Part shown: piece by piece, positions 42,725 to 50,673 of the stretch
Layout: every line of letters starts with the position of its first letter
Position numbering within the stretch: position 1 is the first letter of the stretch
Assembly: GCF_030818415.1 (NCBI RefSeq)
Contig: NZ_JAUTAE010000001.1
Coordinates: 2,692,001-2,756,000 of the forward strand
Length of the DNA stretch: 64,000 bases
Origin: Sphingomonas sp. SORGH_AS_0950
GTDB taxonomy: Bacteria; Pseudomonadota; Alphaproteobacteria; Sphingomonadales; Sphingomonadaceae
Direction: 5' to 3'
Notes under the pieces: model-generated
The model's input: the letters and a program-made list of their open reading frames with translations, nothing else
What the model was told of the DNA's origin: nothing
The model's database searches: none
Position numbers and translations under genes: made by a program

Positions 42725-42831
42725 TTAGCTTGCAGTTGTGCTAATCGCGTCGATCGGCCAAAGAGAGCGGGCCTTTCAGGCATCCTCTCCTAAAAACTTT
42801 CACGGCTGGTCCTCGGACCAGCCTTTTTTTT
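42725..42831 (+). ncRNA. Probable small RNA ending in a strong intrinsic terminator
   Basis: The terminator stem ggctggtcc (42804-42812) and ggaccagcc (42815-42823) is followed by eight Ts (42824-42831) on the plus strand, yet no coding gene runs into it: mucR points away and the next gene is also minus. Upstream is a C/U-rich stretch gcatcctctcctaaaa, with a possible promoter near 42710-42750 (ttgttt and gctaat, about 17 apart). The start is estimated. A UCUCCU loop could pair with Shine-Dalgarno sequences (inference). Confidence 0.45.
42804..42831 (+). terminator. Rho-independent terminator
   Basis: Perfect 9-base arms and an 8-T tail. One of the strongest terminators in the window, with no annotated gene upstream on the same strand. 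Confidence 0.88.
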
Positions 42832-43109
42832 GCTATGCATTCGGCGGGCATGCGCCTAGGTTGCCGCATCGCCGCGCTTCAATGACAAGATAAGCAGGAG
42901 TGGAAGCCGCCGGAAAGACCGGCATCGCGCGTCGGTGCCGGGGGTCGAGCGACCCGGGTCGCTCCCCCCGTCCAACCTGATTCGATGACCACCAGAGGCG
43001 TCAGCGCCGACAAGCGATCATGTCGACGCGGGTATCGCATCGCAATGATGGGCGGGGCGTCCCATGCGGTCGACCCCGGCCTGAAGGTGAGGGGGACGAA
43101 CGACCGCGT

Positions 43110-43463
43110 CTATGTCTTGTCCTCGGGCGTCTTGCGGCGAATGAACTGGTCGAGCGCGGACAGCGCCATGCCCGCAAAGGCCGCTGCTTCCGAAACGCCG
43201 GGGACCGACGGAGCGGGATCGCGCGGCAGGCCGTCCTGCGGCGGGGGTTCGGAGGAGTCTTCGGTGCTCGGGCGTTGGGTATCGCGCGCCAGCGCGGCGG
43301 CGGCGACCACCAGGCCGGTGGCGATCAGCTGGCGTCCCATCGGGCTGCGCGCCTGATCCAGCAGGACCTGCCCGACCCGGTGCAACGGCGACGCCGTGGC
43401 GGGCCCGGCCTGCTCGGCGCGTGCCGCCTTTTTCTGTTTCTTCTTGTGCTTCTTCTTGCCCAT
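43110..43463 (-). CDS. Small protein with lysine-rich N-terminus, function unknown
   Basis: 117 residues from ATG 43463 (AGGAG ten bases upstream; an earlier TTG is unlikely). The N-terminus MGKKKHKKKQKKAARAEQ is extremely basic, followed by one hydrophobic stretch (GRQLIATGLVVAAAALA, about 42-58) and a Pro/Ser-rich acidic part, then AAFAGMALSALDQFIRRK. It could bind nucleic acid or the membrane face. Lies downstream of rpoN on the same strand, where many alphaproteobacteria carry hpf and ptsN; neither is here. Confidence 0.65.
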   Translation of the reverse strand: MGKKKHKKKQKKAARAEQAGPATASPLHRVGQVLLDQARSPMGRQLIATGLVVAAAALARDTQRPSTEDSSEPPPQDGLPRDPAPSVPGVSEAAAFAGMALSALDQFIRRKTPEDKT

Positions 43464-43535
43464 CGACGGCGCACTCCTGTGCCAGTGTATGTTCAATATA
43501 ATACACCTTGGTCCACGTACAAGATGGCGGGGTGG

Positions 43536-45020
43536 TCAGCCGTTGAGCGCGCGCGCGCGCCGTCGCTGGACCGAGCTGCCGATCCCCATCGATTCGCGAT
43601 ATTTGGCGACGGTGCGCCGGGCGATGTCGAAGCCCTTGGCCTGGAGCAGTTCGACCAGCGTATCATCGGACAGGATCTTGGCGCCTTCGCCCGCGATCAG
43701 CGTCCGGATCGCGCTCTTCACCGCCTCCGCCGACACCGCATCGCCGCCATCCGCCGCCGCAATCCCACTGGTGAAGAAGTATTTCAGCTCGAACAGCCCG
43801 CGCGCGCAGCTGAGATATTTGTTGCTCGTCACCCGGCTGACGGTCGATTCGTGCATCCCGATCGCCTCGGCCACCCGCGCCAGCGTCAGGGGTTTCAGAT
43901 GCGCGACGCCGTTCAGGAAGAACGCCTCCTGCTGCTTCACGATCTCGGTCGCGACGCGGATGATCGTCCGCTGCCGCTGGTCGAGCGCCTTCATCAGCCA
44001 GTTGGCGCTGGCCAGGCAATCGGCCAGCCAGGCCTTGGACCCCTTGTCCTGCGGTCCGTGGCGCAGTTCCTGATAATAGCGGCGATTGACCAGCACGCGG
44101 GGCAGGGTGGCGGTGTTCAGCTCGATGCCCCAGCCGGCCTTGGTCCGGGTGACGAACAGGTCGGGCACCACCGCCTGTGCGGGTTCGCCGCCATAGCGAC
44201 AGCCGGGCTTGGGATCATAGCCGCGCAGCTCGCGGATCATGTCGGCCATGTCCTCGTCATCGACCCCGCAGATCCGCTTGAGCCGGACCAGGTCGCCGCG
44301 CGCCAGCAGGTCGAGATTGGCGATGAGCCGCGCCATGCAGGGATCGTAGCGGTCGGCCTCGCGCGCCTGGAGCGCCAGGCATTCGGCCAGATCGCGCGCG
44401 CCGACCCCCGTCGGCTCCAGCCCCTGCACGACCGACAGGATCGATTCGACGCGCGCCAGCGGGACGCCCAGCCGCTCGGCGATCTCGGCCAGCGGTGCGG
44501 TCAGATAGCCCGCCTCGTCCAGCAGGTCGATGATATGGGTCGCGATCGTCAGGTCGGCGCCCGACAGGATCATCGCGACCTGCGCGCCCAGATGCTCGGC
44601 GAGCCCCGGTGCATCATTGGCCAACGAATCCCAGTCGGGCCCATCCTCGCCGCCCAGGCCCCCGCCCGTGCCCGCGCCGTTCAGCGACAGCCCGCCGTCG
44701 GGGCCGGTGCCGCCATCGGCGACGCTGTCCTGCTGATGGCTCTCGGTCGCATAATCCAGGTCGAGCCCGCGATCCTCGGCGGGCGCGGTGCCCGCGACCA
44801 GCTCGTCGGCACCGGCGGGCGCCTCGCGCTCGGGACGCTCGGGGGTGGCGACGTCGCGGATCGCGGTCGCGTCGAGCAGAGGGTTCTTCTCCACCTCCTC
44901 GGCGATGAACGCCTCGATCTCCAGGTTGGACAGCGCCAGCAGCTTGATCGCCTGTTGCAGCTGCGGCGTCATCACCAGCGACTGGGACTGGCGGATGTCG
45001 AGGCGCGGGGCCAGGCTCAT
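43536..45020 (-). CDS. rpoN: RNA polymerase sigma-54 factor RpoN
   Basis: 494 residues from ATG 45020. Region I is Gln/Leu-rich (SQSLVMTPQLQQAIKLLALSNLEIEAFIAEEVEKNPLLD). The core-binding domain follows, then a helix-turn-helix, and the RpoN box ARRTVAKYRES near 467-477, which reads the -24 element. It is the sigma factor for the flagellar promoters at 26.63 and 29.5 kb. It follows lptB in the order lptC-lptA-lptB-rpoN, common in proteobacteria. Confidence 0.95.
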   Translation of the reverse strand: MSLAPRLDIRQSQSLVMTPQLQQAIKLLALSNLEIEAFIAEEVEKNPLLDATAIRDVATPERPEREAPAGADELVAGTAPAEDRGLDLDYATESHQQDSVADGGTGPDGGLSLNGAGTGGGLGGEDGPDWDSLANDAPGLAEHLGAQVAMILSGADLTIATHIIDLLDEAGYLTAPLAEIAERLGVPLARVESILSVVQGLEPTGVGARDLAECLALQAREADRYDPCMARLIANLDLLARGDLVRLKRICGVDDEDMADMIRELRGYDPKPGCRYGGEPAQAVVPDLFVTRTKAGWGIELNTATLPRVLVNRRYYQELRHGPQDKGSKAWLADCLASANWLMKALDQRQRTIIRVATEIVKQQEAFFLNGVAHLKPLTLARVAEAIGMHESTVSRVTSNKYLSCARGLFELKYFFTSGIAAADGGDAVSAEAVKSAIRTLIAGEGAKILSDDTLVELLQAKGFDIARRTVAKYRESMGIGSSVQRRRARALNG

Positions 45021-45110
45021 GCGGATACCCCCGATCCGACGCCCCGTGCCCATCGCCCGGCAAAGGCGATGAAGCGGAACGGGGCGGAGCGGGGCGCGGT
45101 CCTCATGCGG

Positions 45111-45920
45111 TCAGAGCGAGAAGCCCTCGCCCAGATAGAGGCGGCGGACATTGGCATCGGCCACCAGCTCTTCGGGCGATCCGGTGAACAGCACGCGGCC
45201 GTCATAGATGATGTAGGCGCGGTCGACGATGTCCAGCGTCTCGCGGACATTATGGTCGGTGATCAGCACGCCGATGTCGCGCCGCTTCAGGTCCTTCACC
45301 AGATCGCGGATGTCGGCGATCGAGATGGGGTCGATGCCCGCAAACGGTTCGTCGAGCAGCATGATCGACGGATCGGCGGCCAGCGCGCGCGCAATCTCGG
45401 CGCGGCGCCGCTCGCCGCCCGACAGCGCCATGGCGGGCGCGGCGCGCAGGCGGGTCAGCCCGAATTCCTCGAGCAGCTTGTCGAGCTTGCGCGCGCGCTC
45501 GGCGGGATCGGGCTCGGCCAGTTCGAGCACGGTCAGGATGTTTTTCTCGATCGACAGCCCGCGAAAGATCGAGGTTTCCTGCGGCAGATAGCCCAGGCCC
45601 AGGATCGCGCGGCGATACATGGGCAGCCCGGTGATATCCTCGCCGTCCAGCATGATGCGGCCCGAATCGGGCTTCACCAGCCCCATGACCGAATAGAAGC
45701 AGGTCGTCTTGCCCGCGCCGTTCGGGCCGAGCAGCCCGATCACCTCGCCGCGCCCGACCGAGACCGACACGTCGGTCAGGACGGTGCGCTTGTCATAGCT
45801 CTTGGCGATGGACACGACCTGCAGGCCGTTCGCCACGGGCGGCTCGGCCACAGGGGGCCTGTGCTCCTGCGCCTCGCGAATCGGGGTTTCCATATCCATC
45901 GGCCAGTCTGTTCCCTTCAT
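45111..45920 (-). CDS. lptB: LPS export ABC transporter ATPase LptB
   Basis: 269 residues. Powers extraction of LPS from the inner membrane by LptFG. Walker A GPNGAGKTT, signature LSGGERRRAEIARAL, Walker B SIMLLDEPFAGIDP and the His switch LITDH are all present. The first 30 residues form an extra Pro/Glu-rich stretch; several start codons are possible (45920, 45899, 45893) and none has a strong Shine-Dalgarno. Confidence 0.94.
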   Translation of the reverse strand: MKGTDWPMDMETPIREAQEHRPPVAEPPVANGLQVVSIAKSYDKRTVLTDVSVSVGRGEVIGLLGPNGAGKTTCFYSVMGLVKPDSGRIMLDGEDITGLPMYRRAILGLGYLPQETSIFRGLSIEKNILTVLELAEPDPAERARKLDKLLEEFGLTRLRAAPAMALSGGERRRAEIARALAADPSIMLLDEPFAGIDPISIADIRDLVKDLKRRDIGVLITDHNVRETLDIVDRAYIIYDGRVLFTGSPEELVADANVRRLYLGEGFSL

Positions 45921-45961
45921 TGGCAACCACGGTAGCGCGGGCGGGCGCCCGGCGTCACGCG

Positions 45962-46504
45962 TCAGTTGCGATCGGGGACCGAGAAGGTGCCCGTGACCCG
46001 GCCCGACGGCGCGCGCGACACCGTGCCGCCATTGCCGCCCGATGCGCCGCCCGCCACCGACGATCCGTCGATCACCGCGCGCCCGGTGTCGAGATTGATG
46101 GTCAGCCGCCCGCCATTCACCGTGTTGCCGTCCTGGGTCAGGGTGACGTTGCCCAGCATGGTGATGACCCGGCGGTTCAGGTCATAGATGCCGTAATTGG
46201 CGCGCGCGGTCTGGTTGGGGCGCTTGACCACGACATTGCCCGACGCGTCGAAGCGCGACACCTGCGGCTTCCCGCCGATCACCTGGCCCGTATAGGTGAT
46301 CGTCATCCGCGCGGCGGTCAGCGTCATCTCCGCCTGGCGCAGCGAGACATTGCCCGACAGGACGCCGCGATTCTGCTTGTCCTGCAACTCGATGACATCG
46401 GCGCCGAAATCGATCGGCGCGCGGCTGTTGTGCCGGACCTGCGCCGCCGCGGACACGGCAAGGACGATGAGGGCAGGAGCCGTCGCGGCGATGAACTTGT
46501 TCAT
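45962..46504 (-). CDS. lptA: LPS periplasmic bridge protein LptA
   Basis: 180 residues. A signal peptide (to about AVSAAAQ) and an OstA beta-jellyroll: IDFGADVIELQDKQNRGVLSGNVSLRQAEMTLTAARMTITY, then ASGNVVVKRPNQTARANYGIYDLNRRVITMLGNVTLTQ. LptA forms the periplasmic bridge carrying LPS from LptC to LptD. It ends in a Gly/Ser-rich tail. Confidence 0.9.
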   Translation of the reverse strand: MNKFIAATAPALIVLAVSAAAQVRHNSRAPIDFGADVIELQDKQNRGVLSGNVSLRQAEMTLTAARMTITYTGQVIGGKPQVSRFDASGNVVVKRPNQTARANYGIYDLNRRVITMLGNVTLTQDGNTVNGGRLTINLDTGRAVIDGSSVAGGASGGNGGTVSRAPSGRVTGTFSVPDRN

Positions 46505-46522
46505 GGTCGGCTATTTCGTGCT

Positions 46523-47149
46523 TTACGGCACGATGCGCAAGCGGGCGTTGCCTTCCAGCCGGACGGTGCGATCCTCCAGATTGGCGCGCAGCCTGTCGGC
46601 GCTGAAATGGCCCTGCGGCATGCGGCCCGTCACCGCGCCCCCCGATACCAGCGTGCGCTGTTGCAGGTCGATCGTCGCGTTCTGCGTCTGGAGGTTGTAG
46701 CCGCCCTGCGACTGGACGTTGAGCGGGCCGTCCAGCTTCACCTGCTCGGTCCGCATGTCGTACAGCCCGGAATTGGCGCGCACCGTGGCGGGACCGTCGG
46801 ACAGCTGGATCGCGGCGGCCAGTCGGTTCAGCTCCACCACCGGCTCGGCCGAGCTGCGCTGGATCGCCGAGCCCGCGTCGAGCGAGAAGGGCTGCCCCTT
46901 GTCGTCGACGCCGCGATATTGCGCGGCCTGGATCTTCATCCGTTCGCGCGCGACCTCGACCTTCTTCTTGTCGAGGACGAAGGACACCTCGCTGGAGGAA
47001 TAGATCGGCGCCATCACCAGGAACGCGGTCAGCACGCCGATCGCGCTGGGCAGGATCCAGCGCGCCGCCGTCACGAACCGGTCGTGGCGGCTGCCCGGCG
47101 CGGCCCAGCGCTGGCGCTGGGTGCGGACGCGATCGGCGATCTCGGACAT
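46523..47149 (-). CDS. lptC: LPS export protein LptC
   Basis: 208 residues. One N-terminal membrane helix (about 33-52) and a periplasmic OstA-like domain (FVLDKKKVEVARERMKIQAAQYRGVDDKGQPFSLDAGSAIQ, then GLYDMRTEQVKLDGPLNVQSQGGYNLQT). Conserved position upstream of lptA and lptB. Confidence 0.88.
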   Translation of the reverse strand: MSEIADRVRTQRQRWAAPGSRHDRFVTAARWILPSAIGVLTAFLVMAPIYSSSEVSFVLDKKKVEVARERMKIQAAQYRGVDDKGQPFSLDAGSAIQRSSAEPVVELNRLAAAIQLSDGPATVRANSGLYDMRTEQVKLDGPLNVQSQGGYNLQTQNATIDLQQRTLVSGGAVTGRMPQGHFSADRLRANLEDRTVRLEGNARLRIVP

Positions 47150-47178
47150 GGCGGCGGCTTCCTAAAGGGCGGGGCGGA

Positions 47179-47799
47179 TCAGGCGTGGGCGAAGATATCG
47201 ACCTCGGGCCAGCCCGCCAGGTCCAGCTCGGCGCGCGCGGGCAGGAAATCGAAACAGGCCTGGGCCAGTTCCATCCGCCCCTCGCGCACCAGCCGCTTGT
47301 CCAGCTCGACCTTCATCCGGTGCAGATAGCGCACGTCCGAGGCGGCATATTCGCGCTGCGCATCGGACAGTTCGGGCGCGCCCCAGTCGGACGATTGCTG
47401 CGCCTTGGACAGCTCAACGCCCAGCAGCTCGCGGACCAGCTCCTTCAGGCCGTGGCGGTCGGTATAGGTGCGGATCAGCCGCGAGGCGATCTTGGTGCAA
47501 TAGACGGGCGCGGCGACGACGCCCAGATAATGGCGGATCGCGGCGATATCGAATCGCCCGAAATGATAGAGCTTCAGCCGCGCCGGATCGGCCAGCAGCG
47601 CGCGCAGATTGGGCGCGGCATAGTCGCTGTCCGGGCCGAAGCGCACCAGATGCTCGTCCGGGCCGCCATCCGACAGCTGGACGACGCACAGCCGGTCGCG
47701 CGGGGTGATCAGGCCCATCGTCTCGGTATCCACCGCGATCGCGGCGCCGGCGGCGAACAGGTCGGCGGGGATGTCTTCTTCATGCAGATGAACGGTCAT
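47179..47799 (-). CDS. RNase D-like 3'-5' exonuclease
   Basis: 206 residues from ATG 47799. DEDD-family exonuclease domain: motif I AVDTETMGLI, motif II YHFGRFDIAAIRHYLG, motif III REYAASDVRYLHRMK with Tyr (DEDDy). The HRDC domains of full-length RNase D (about 375 residues) are missing; short forms of this kind are common in alphaproteobacteria next to lptC. It may trim tRNA or other RNA 3' ends. Confidence 0.85.
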   Translation of the reverse strand: MTVHLHEEDIPADLFAAGAAIAVDTETMGLITPRDRLCVVQLSDGGPDEHLVRFGPDSDYAAPNLRALLADPARLKLYHFGRFDIAAIRHYLGVVAAPVYCTKIASRLIRTYTDRHGLKELVRELLGVELSKAQQSSDWGAPELSDAQREYAASDVRYLHRMKVELDKRLVREGRMELAQACFDFLPARAELDLAGWPEVDIFAHA

Positions 47800-47882
47800 A
47801 TGTCCTGCCCTAGCGGGGGCGGGGGAAAGCCTCAACCGCGATCGGCCGAATCGGCGGGCCGATGCCTCCGCTTTTTTCCACA

Positions 47883-47910
47883 GGAATTGTGGAGTTTCGG
47901 CCACAATTCC
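47883..47910. repeat. Inverted repeat between rnd-like gene and the cold-shock gene
   Basis: ggaattgtgg (47883-47892) and ccacaattcc (47901-47910) are exact reverse complements around agtttcgg. It lies in the 300-base divergent intergenic region and may be an operator or RNA hairpin. The same region has a repeated tcgttcgcgatg (about 47925 and 47959). Confidence 0.55.
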
Positions 47911-48099
47911 GACGCAATCTGCCTCGTTCGCGATGAACAGAGAGGCGCGTGCACGATTTCGTTCGCGATGGGAGAGCTTCTGCGTTATGGATAGCAACTA
48001 GGCGCAAAAGGTTTGGCGCCAAAAGACCCGCGCTCTTCGTCCGGCGCACGGTTCTTGAAGATAGCATTTGCGGGCGAACCGGGAAGACGAACAGGGCTT

Positions 48100-48945
48100 A
48101 TGGGTTTCGATAGAGGTAGCCGAGGCAATCGCGGCACGCGTGGTCGCGACAAGCGGGACAATTTCGGCGGCGGCGATGAAGGCGGCTTTGGTGGCGGCTT
48201 CGGCGGCGGTGATCGCTTCGGCGGTGGCGGCTTCGGCGGCGGCTTCGGTGGCGGCGACCGCTTCGGCGGTGGTGGCGATCGTGGCGGCTTCGGCGGCGGT
48301 GACCGCTTCGGCGGCGGCGGCGGCGGTTTCCGTGGCGGCGGCGGTGGCGGCTTCGGCGGCGGTCGTGGCGGCGGCATGCCCCCCCAGGTCGTTGGCGAGG
48401 GCACGGGCGTCGTCAAGTTCTTCAACGCGCAGAAGGGCTTCGGCTTTGTCGTGCGTGATGACGGCGGCGAAGACGTGTTCGTCCACATTTCGGCGGTCGA
48501 GCAGGCCGGCCTGACTGGCCTGGCGGAAGGCCAGCCGCTCGGCTTCACGCTCGTCGATCGCGGCGGCCGCATCTCGGCCACCGAGCTGAAGATCGAAGGC
48601 GAGCCGCTTCCGGTCCAGGATCGCGCACCCCGCGAACCGCGTGAAGGCGGCTTCGGCGGCGACCGTGACCGCGGTCCCCGCGGCGGTGCGGCCGGTGGTT
48701 TCGGCGGCGCCCCGCAGCGCCAGCTGACCGGCGAGAAGGCGACCGGCACGGTCAAGTTCTTCAACGCAATGAAGGGCTTCGGCTTCATTCAGCGCGACGA
48801 CGGCCAGCCCGACGCGTTCGTTCACATCTCGGCCGTCGAGCGCGCCGGCATGGGTTCGCTGAACGAGGGCGACCGTCTGCAGTTCGAGATCGAGGTCGAT
48901 CGTCGCGGCAAGTATGCCGCGGTGAACCTGCAGAACGAGGGCTGA
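48100..48945 (+). CDS. Double cold-shock-domain protein with FG/RGG-rich N-terminal arm
   Basis: 281 residues from ATG 48100. Residues 1-97 are low-complexity: RGSRGNRGTRGRDKRD, then repeated FGGG and GGDRFGGGG units. Two cold-shock domains follow, about 101-167 (GVVKFFNAQKGFGFVVRDDGGEDVFVHISAV) and 214-281 (GTVKFFNAMKGFGFIQRDDGQPDAFVHISAV), each with both RNP motifs, joined by another Gly/Arg linker. Likely a single-strand nucleic acid binder or RNA chaperone. Double-CSD proteins are typical of alphaproteobacteria; the long FG/RGG arm is unusual. Confidence 0.9.
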   Translation: MGFDRGSRGNRGTRGRDKRDNFGGGDEGGFGGGFGGGDRFGGGGFGGGFGGGDRFGGGGDRGGFGGGDRFGGGGGGFRGGGGGGFGGGRGGGMPPQVVGEGTGVVKFFNAQKGFGFVVRDDGGEDVFVHISAVEQAGLTGLAEGQPLGFTLVDRGGRISATELKIEGEPLPVQDRAPREPREGGFGGDRDRGPRGGAAGGFGGAPQRQLTGEKATGTVKFFNAMKGFGFIQRDDGQPDAFVHISAVERAGMGSLNEGDRLQFEIEVDRRGKYAAVNLQNEG

Positions 48946-48984
48946 TCCCCTCGGCTGAATAAGCCATCCCTTTTCGGGCGACAG

Positions 48985-49020
48985 GGCCCGGCGTTGCAGC
49001 GATGCGACGCCGGGCCTTTT
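48985..49020 (+). terminator. Terminator after the cold-shock gene
   Basis: ggcccggcgt (48985-48994) and acgccgggcc (49007-49016) pair perfectly, followed by tttt. Confidence 0.85.
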
Positions 49021-49234
49021 CGTTTCTGGGATGGGGCGATTCGGACAGCGGCGCATGTCTCGGCCGCGCTGGCGTCTGGGGCCCTCGCTGCTGTGAACGG
49101 TCCTTGAGCCATGATGGCATCGCATCGAATCCATATGAGTCCAACCCCTCCGTGGGAGGGGTTGGGTGGGGCATCGCCGTAAACCATATGCTTGCGGACA
49201 CGCCCCCACTCCCTCGTCATCTACGGCCGCTCGA

Positions 49235-49470
49235 CATTCCGCGATGCCCTTCCTTCCCTCACCCCTCGCAGAGGGGAGAGGGTTGCGCAGACTTGGCCTT
49301 TGCGAAAGCAAAGGTTTAGTCGGAGCTGGGTGAGGGGTGGGCGCTCGCGAAGCGAGCGCGCGAGCCTTTGGGCTCGCTCAACCCCTCACCCAAGCTGCGC
49401 TAGCCAGCACGCTGGCAAGCTTCGCTAACCCTCTCCCCTGTCCAAGGGAGAGGGAAGAAGAAGCGATTCT
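49235..49470. repeat. Long dispersed intergenic repeat, uninterrupted copy
   Basis: About 235 bases with several inverted segments (cccctcgcagagggg; gcgctcgcgaagcgagcgc; ccctctcccctg near the end). A second copy at 61653-61846 plus 62683-62728 is split by an insertion sequence, so this copy shows the empty site. The rest of 49021-49599 holds no convincing gene. Confidence 0.85.
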
Positions 49471-49557
49471 AGATGAGCGCGTCATGCCACCACCTATATG
49501 TTTGTGGCGCTTTGATTCTCGCCCTCATGCCAGCCCTTGCCTCGCGTCGGTTGTGAC

Positions 49558-49573
49558 TGTACCAATCGGTACA
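49558..49573. promoter_or_regulatory. TetR-type operator
   Basis: Perfect palindrome TGTACC-aatc-GGTACA, 27 bases before the DUF1348 gene start. The next gene but one is a TetR regulator, so autoregulation is likely (inference). Confidence 0.7.
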
Positions 49574-49599
49574 AGATCAATCACGCGATCCCATCTGCC

Positions 49600-50067
49600 A
49601 TGGCATCACGCCCGCCTTTGCCACCCTTTACCCGCGACACCGCAGCACAGAAGGTCCGTGCCGCCGAGGATGCGTGGAACAGCCGCGATCCCGAGCGGGT
49701 CGCCCAGGCCTATACTCCCGACTGCCATTGGCGGAATCGCGCCGAGTTCATCACGGGGCGCGATCAGATCGTCGCCTTCCTGCGCCGTAAATGGGCACGC
49801 GAGCGCGACTATCGGCTGATCAAGGAACTTTGGGCGCAGGAGGGGAGCCGGATCGCGGTTCGCTTCGCCTATGAATGGCATGATGACCGGGGCCAGTGGT
49901 TCCGATCCTATGGCAATGAGAATTGGGACTTTGCCGAGGACGGGCGGATGCGGCGGCGGATCGCGTCGATCAACGACCTGCCGATCGTCGAGGCCGAGCG
50001 GCTGTTCCGCTGGCCGCTCGGCACCCGTCCGGCCGACCATCCCTCGCTGAGCGATCTGGGGCTGTAG
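49600..50067 (+). CDS. DUF1348 / SnoaL-like (NTF2-fold) protein
   Basis: 155 residues from ATG 49600. NTF2-like fold: [51 protein letters not shown], then [31 protein letters not shown]1348 proteins are small cone-shaped proteins with unassigned activity. It is followed after two bases by a TetR regulator and preceded by a matching palindromic operator, forming a small self-regulated unit. Confidence 0.85.
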   Translation: MASRPPLPPFTRDTAAQKVRAAEDAWNSRDPERVAQAYTPDCHWRNRAEFITGRDQIVAFLRRKWARERDYRLIKELWAQEGSRIAVRFAYEWHDDRGQWFRSYGNENWDFAEDGRMRRRIASINDLPIVEAERLFRWPLGTRPADHPSLSDLGL

Positions 50068-50069
50068 CG

Positions 50070-50642
50070 GTGGCGCGGCTGATCGCCGAGCGGGCCGACG
50101 CGCTGCCGGGGCTGGCCGAGGTGTTCCGCGAACATGGCTATGCCGGGGCCAGCCTGTCGCTGATCGGCGCGGCGACCGGGCTGGGGCGGGGCAGCCTTTA
50201 TCACTTCTTCCCCGGCGGCAAGCAGGAGATGGCCGAGGCGGTGCTGGCCGAGATCGGCGATTGGTTCGAACGCCAGGTCTTCGCGCCGCTTGCCCAGGCG
50301 GAGGACCCGCGCGGCGGTATCGATGCGATGATGGTCGCGATCGACCGTTATTACCGCTCCGGGCAACAGGCATGCCTGATCGGCGCCTGGGGTCTGGGAG
50401 CGACGCGCGAACCCTTTGGCGTCGCGATCGCGGGCTATTTCCAACGCTGGATCGCGGTGCTGGCCGATGCGCTGGCGCGGGGCGGGGTGGACGACGACCG
50501 CGCGCTGACCCTGGCGCAGGATGTGGTCAGCGGTATCCAGGGGGCGATCACCCTGTCGCGGGCGCTGGGCGATCCCACGCTGTTCCGCGCGACGCTGGGG
50601 CGGCTGACCGCGCGGCTCTATACCGCGCTCGCCGCGGCGTGA
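50070..50642 (+). CDS. TetR family transcriptional regulator
   Basis: 190 residues from GTG 50070, two bases after the upstream stop. N-terminal helix-turn-helix: GLAEVFREHGYAGASLSLIGAATGLGRGSLYHFFPGGKQEMAEAVL, typical of the LmrA/YxaF-like TetR group. The C-terminal half is the ligand/dimer domain. Likely binds the TGTACC-N4-GGTACA site upstream and represses the DUF1348 gene and itself. Confidence 0.88.
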   Translation: MARLIAERADALPGLAEVFREHGYAGASLSLIGAATGLGRGSLYHFFPGGKQEMAEAVLAEIGDWFERQVFAPLAQAEDPRGGIDAMMVAIDRYYRSGQQACLIGAWGLGATREPFGVAIAGYFQRWIAVLADALARGGVDDDRALTLAQDVVSGIQGAITLSRALGDPTLFRATLGRLTARLYTALAAA

Positions 50643-50665
50643 GGGGGGAGGCGGCGCTCCCCCCT
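50642..50665. terminator. Hairpin between convergent tetR and the PLP enzyme gene
   Basis: aggggggag (50642-50650) and ctcccccct (50657-50665) pair perfectly around six bases. Confidence 0.55.
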
Positions 50666-50673
50666 TCGTCCGG

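Noticed and set aside
43479..43496. TGGCAC-like sequence upstream of the lysine-rich gene as a sigma-54 promoter
   Set aside because: The -12 element is not at the required distance (the two bases there are CG, not GC).
49235..49470. CRISPR array or phage attachment site in the repeated intergenic DNA
   Set aside because: There is no regular repeat-spacer periodicity, no cas or integrase gene, and the unit recurs as a dispersed element elsewhere.
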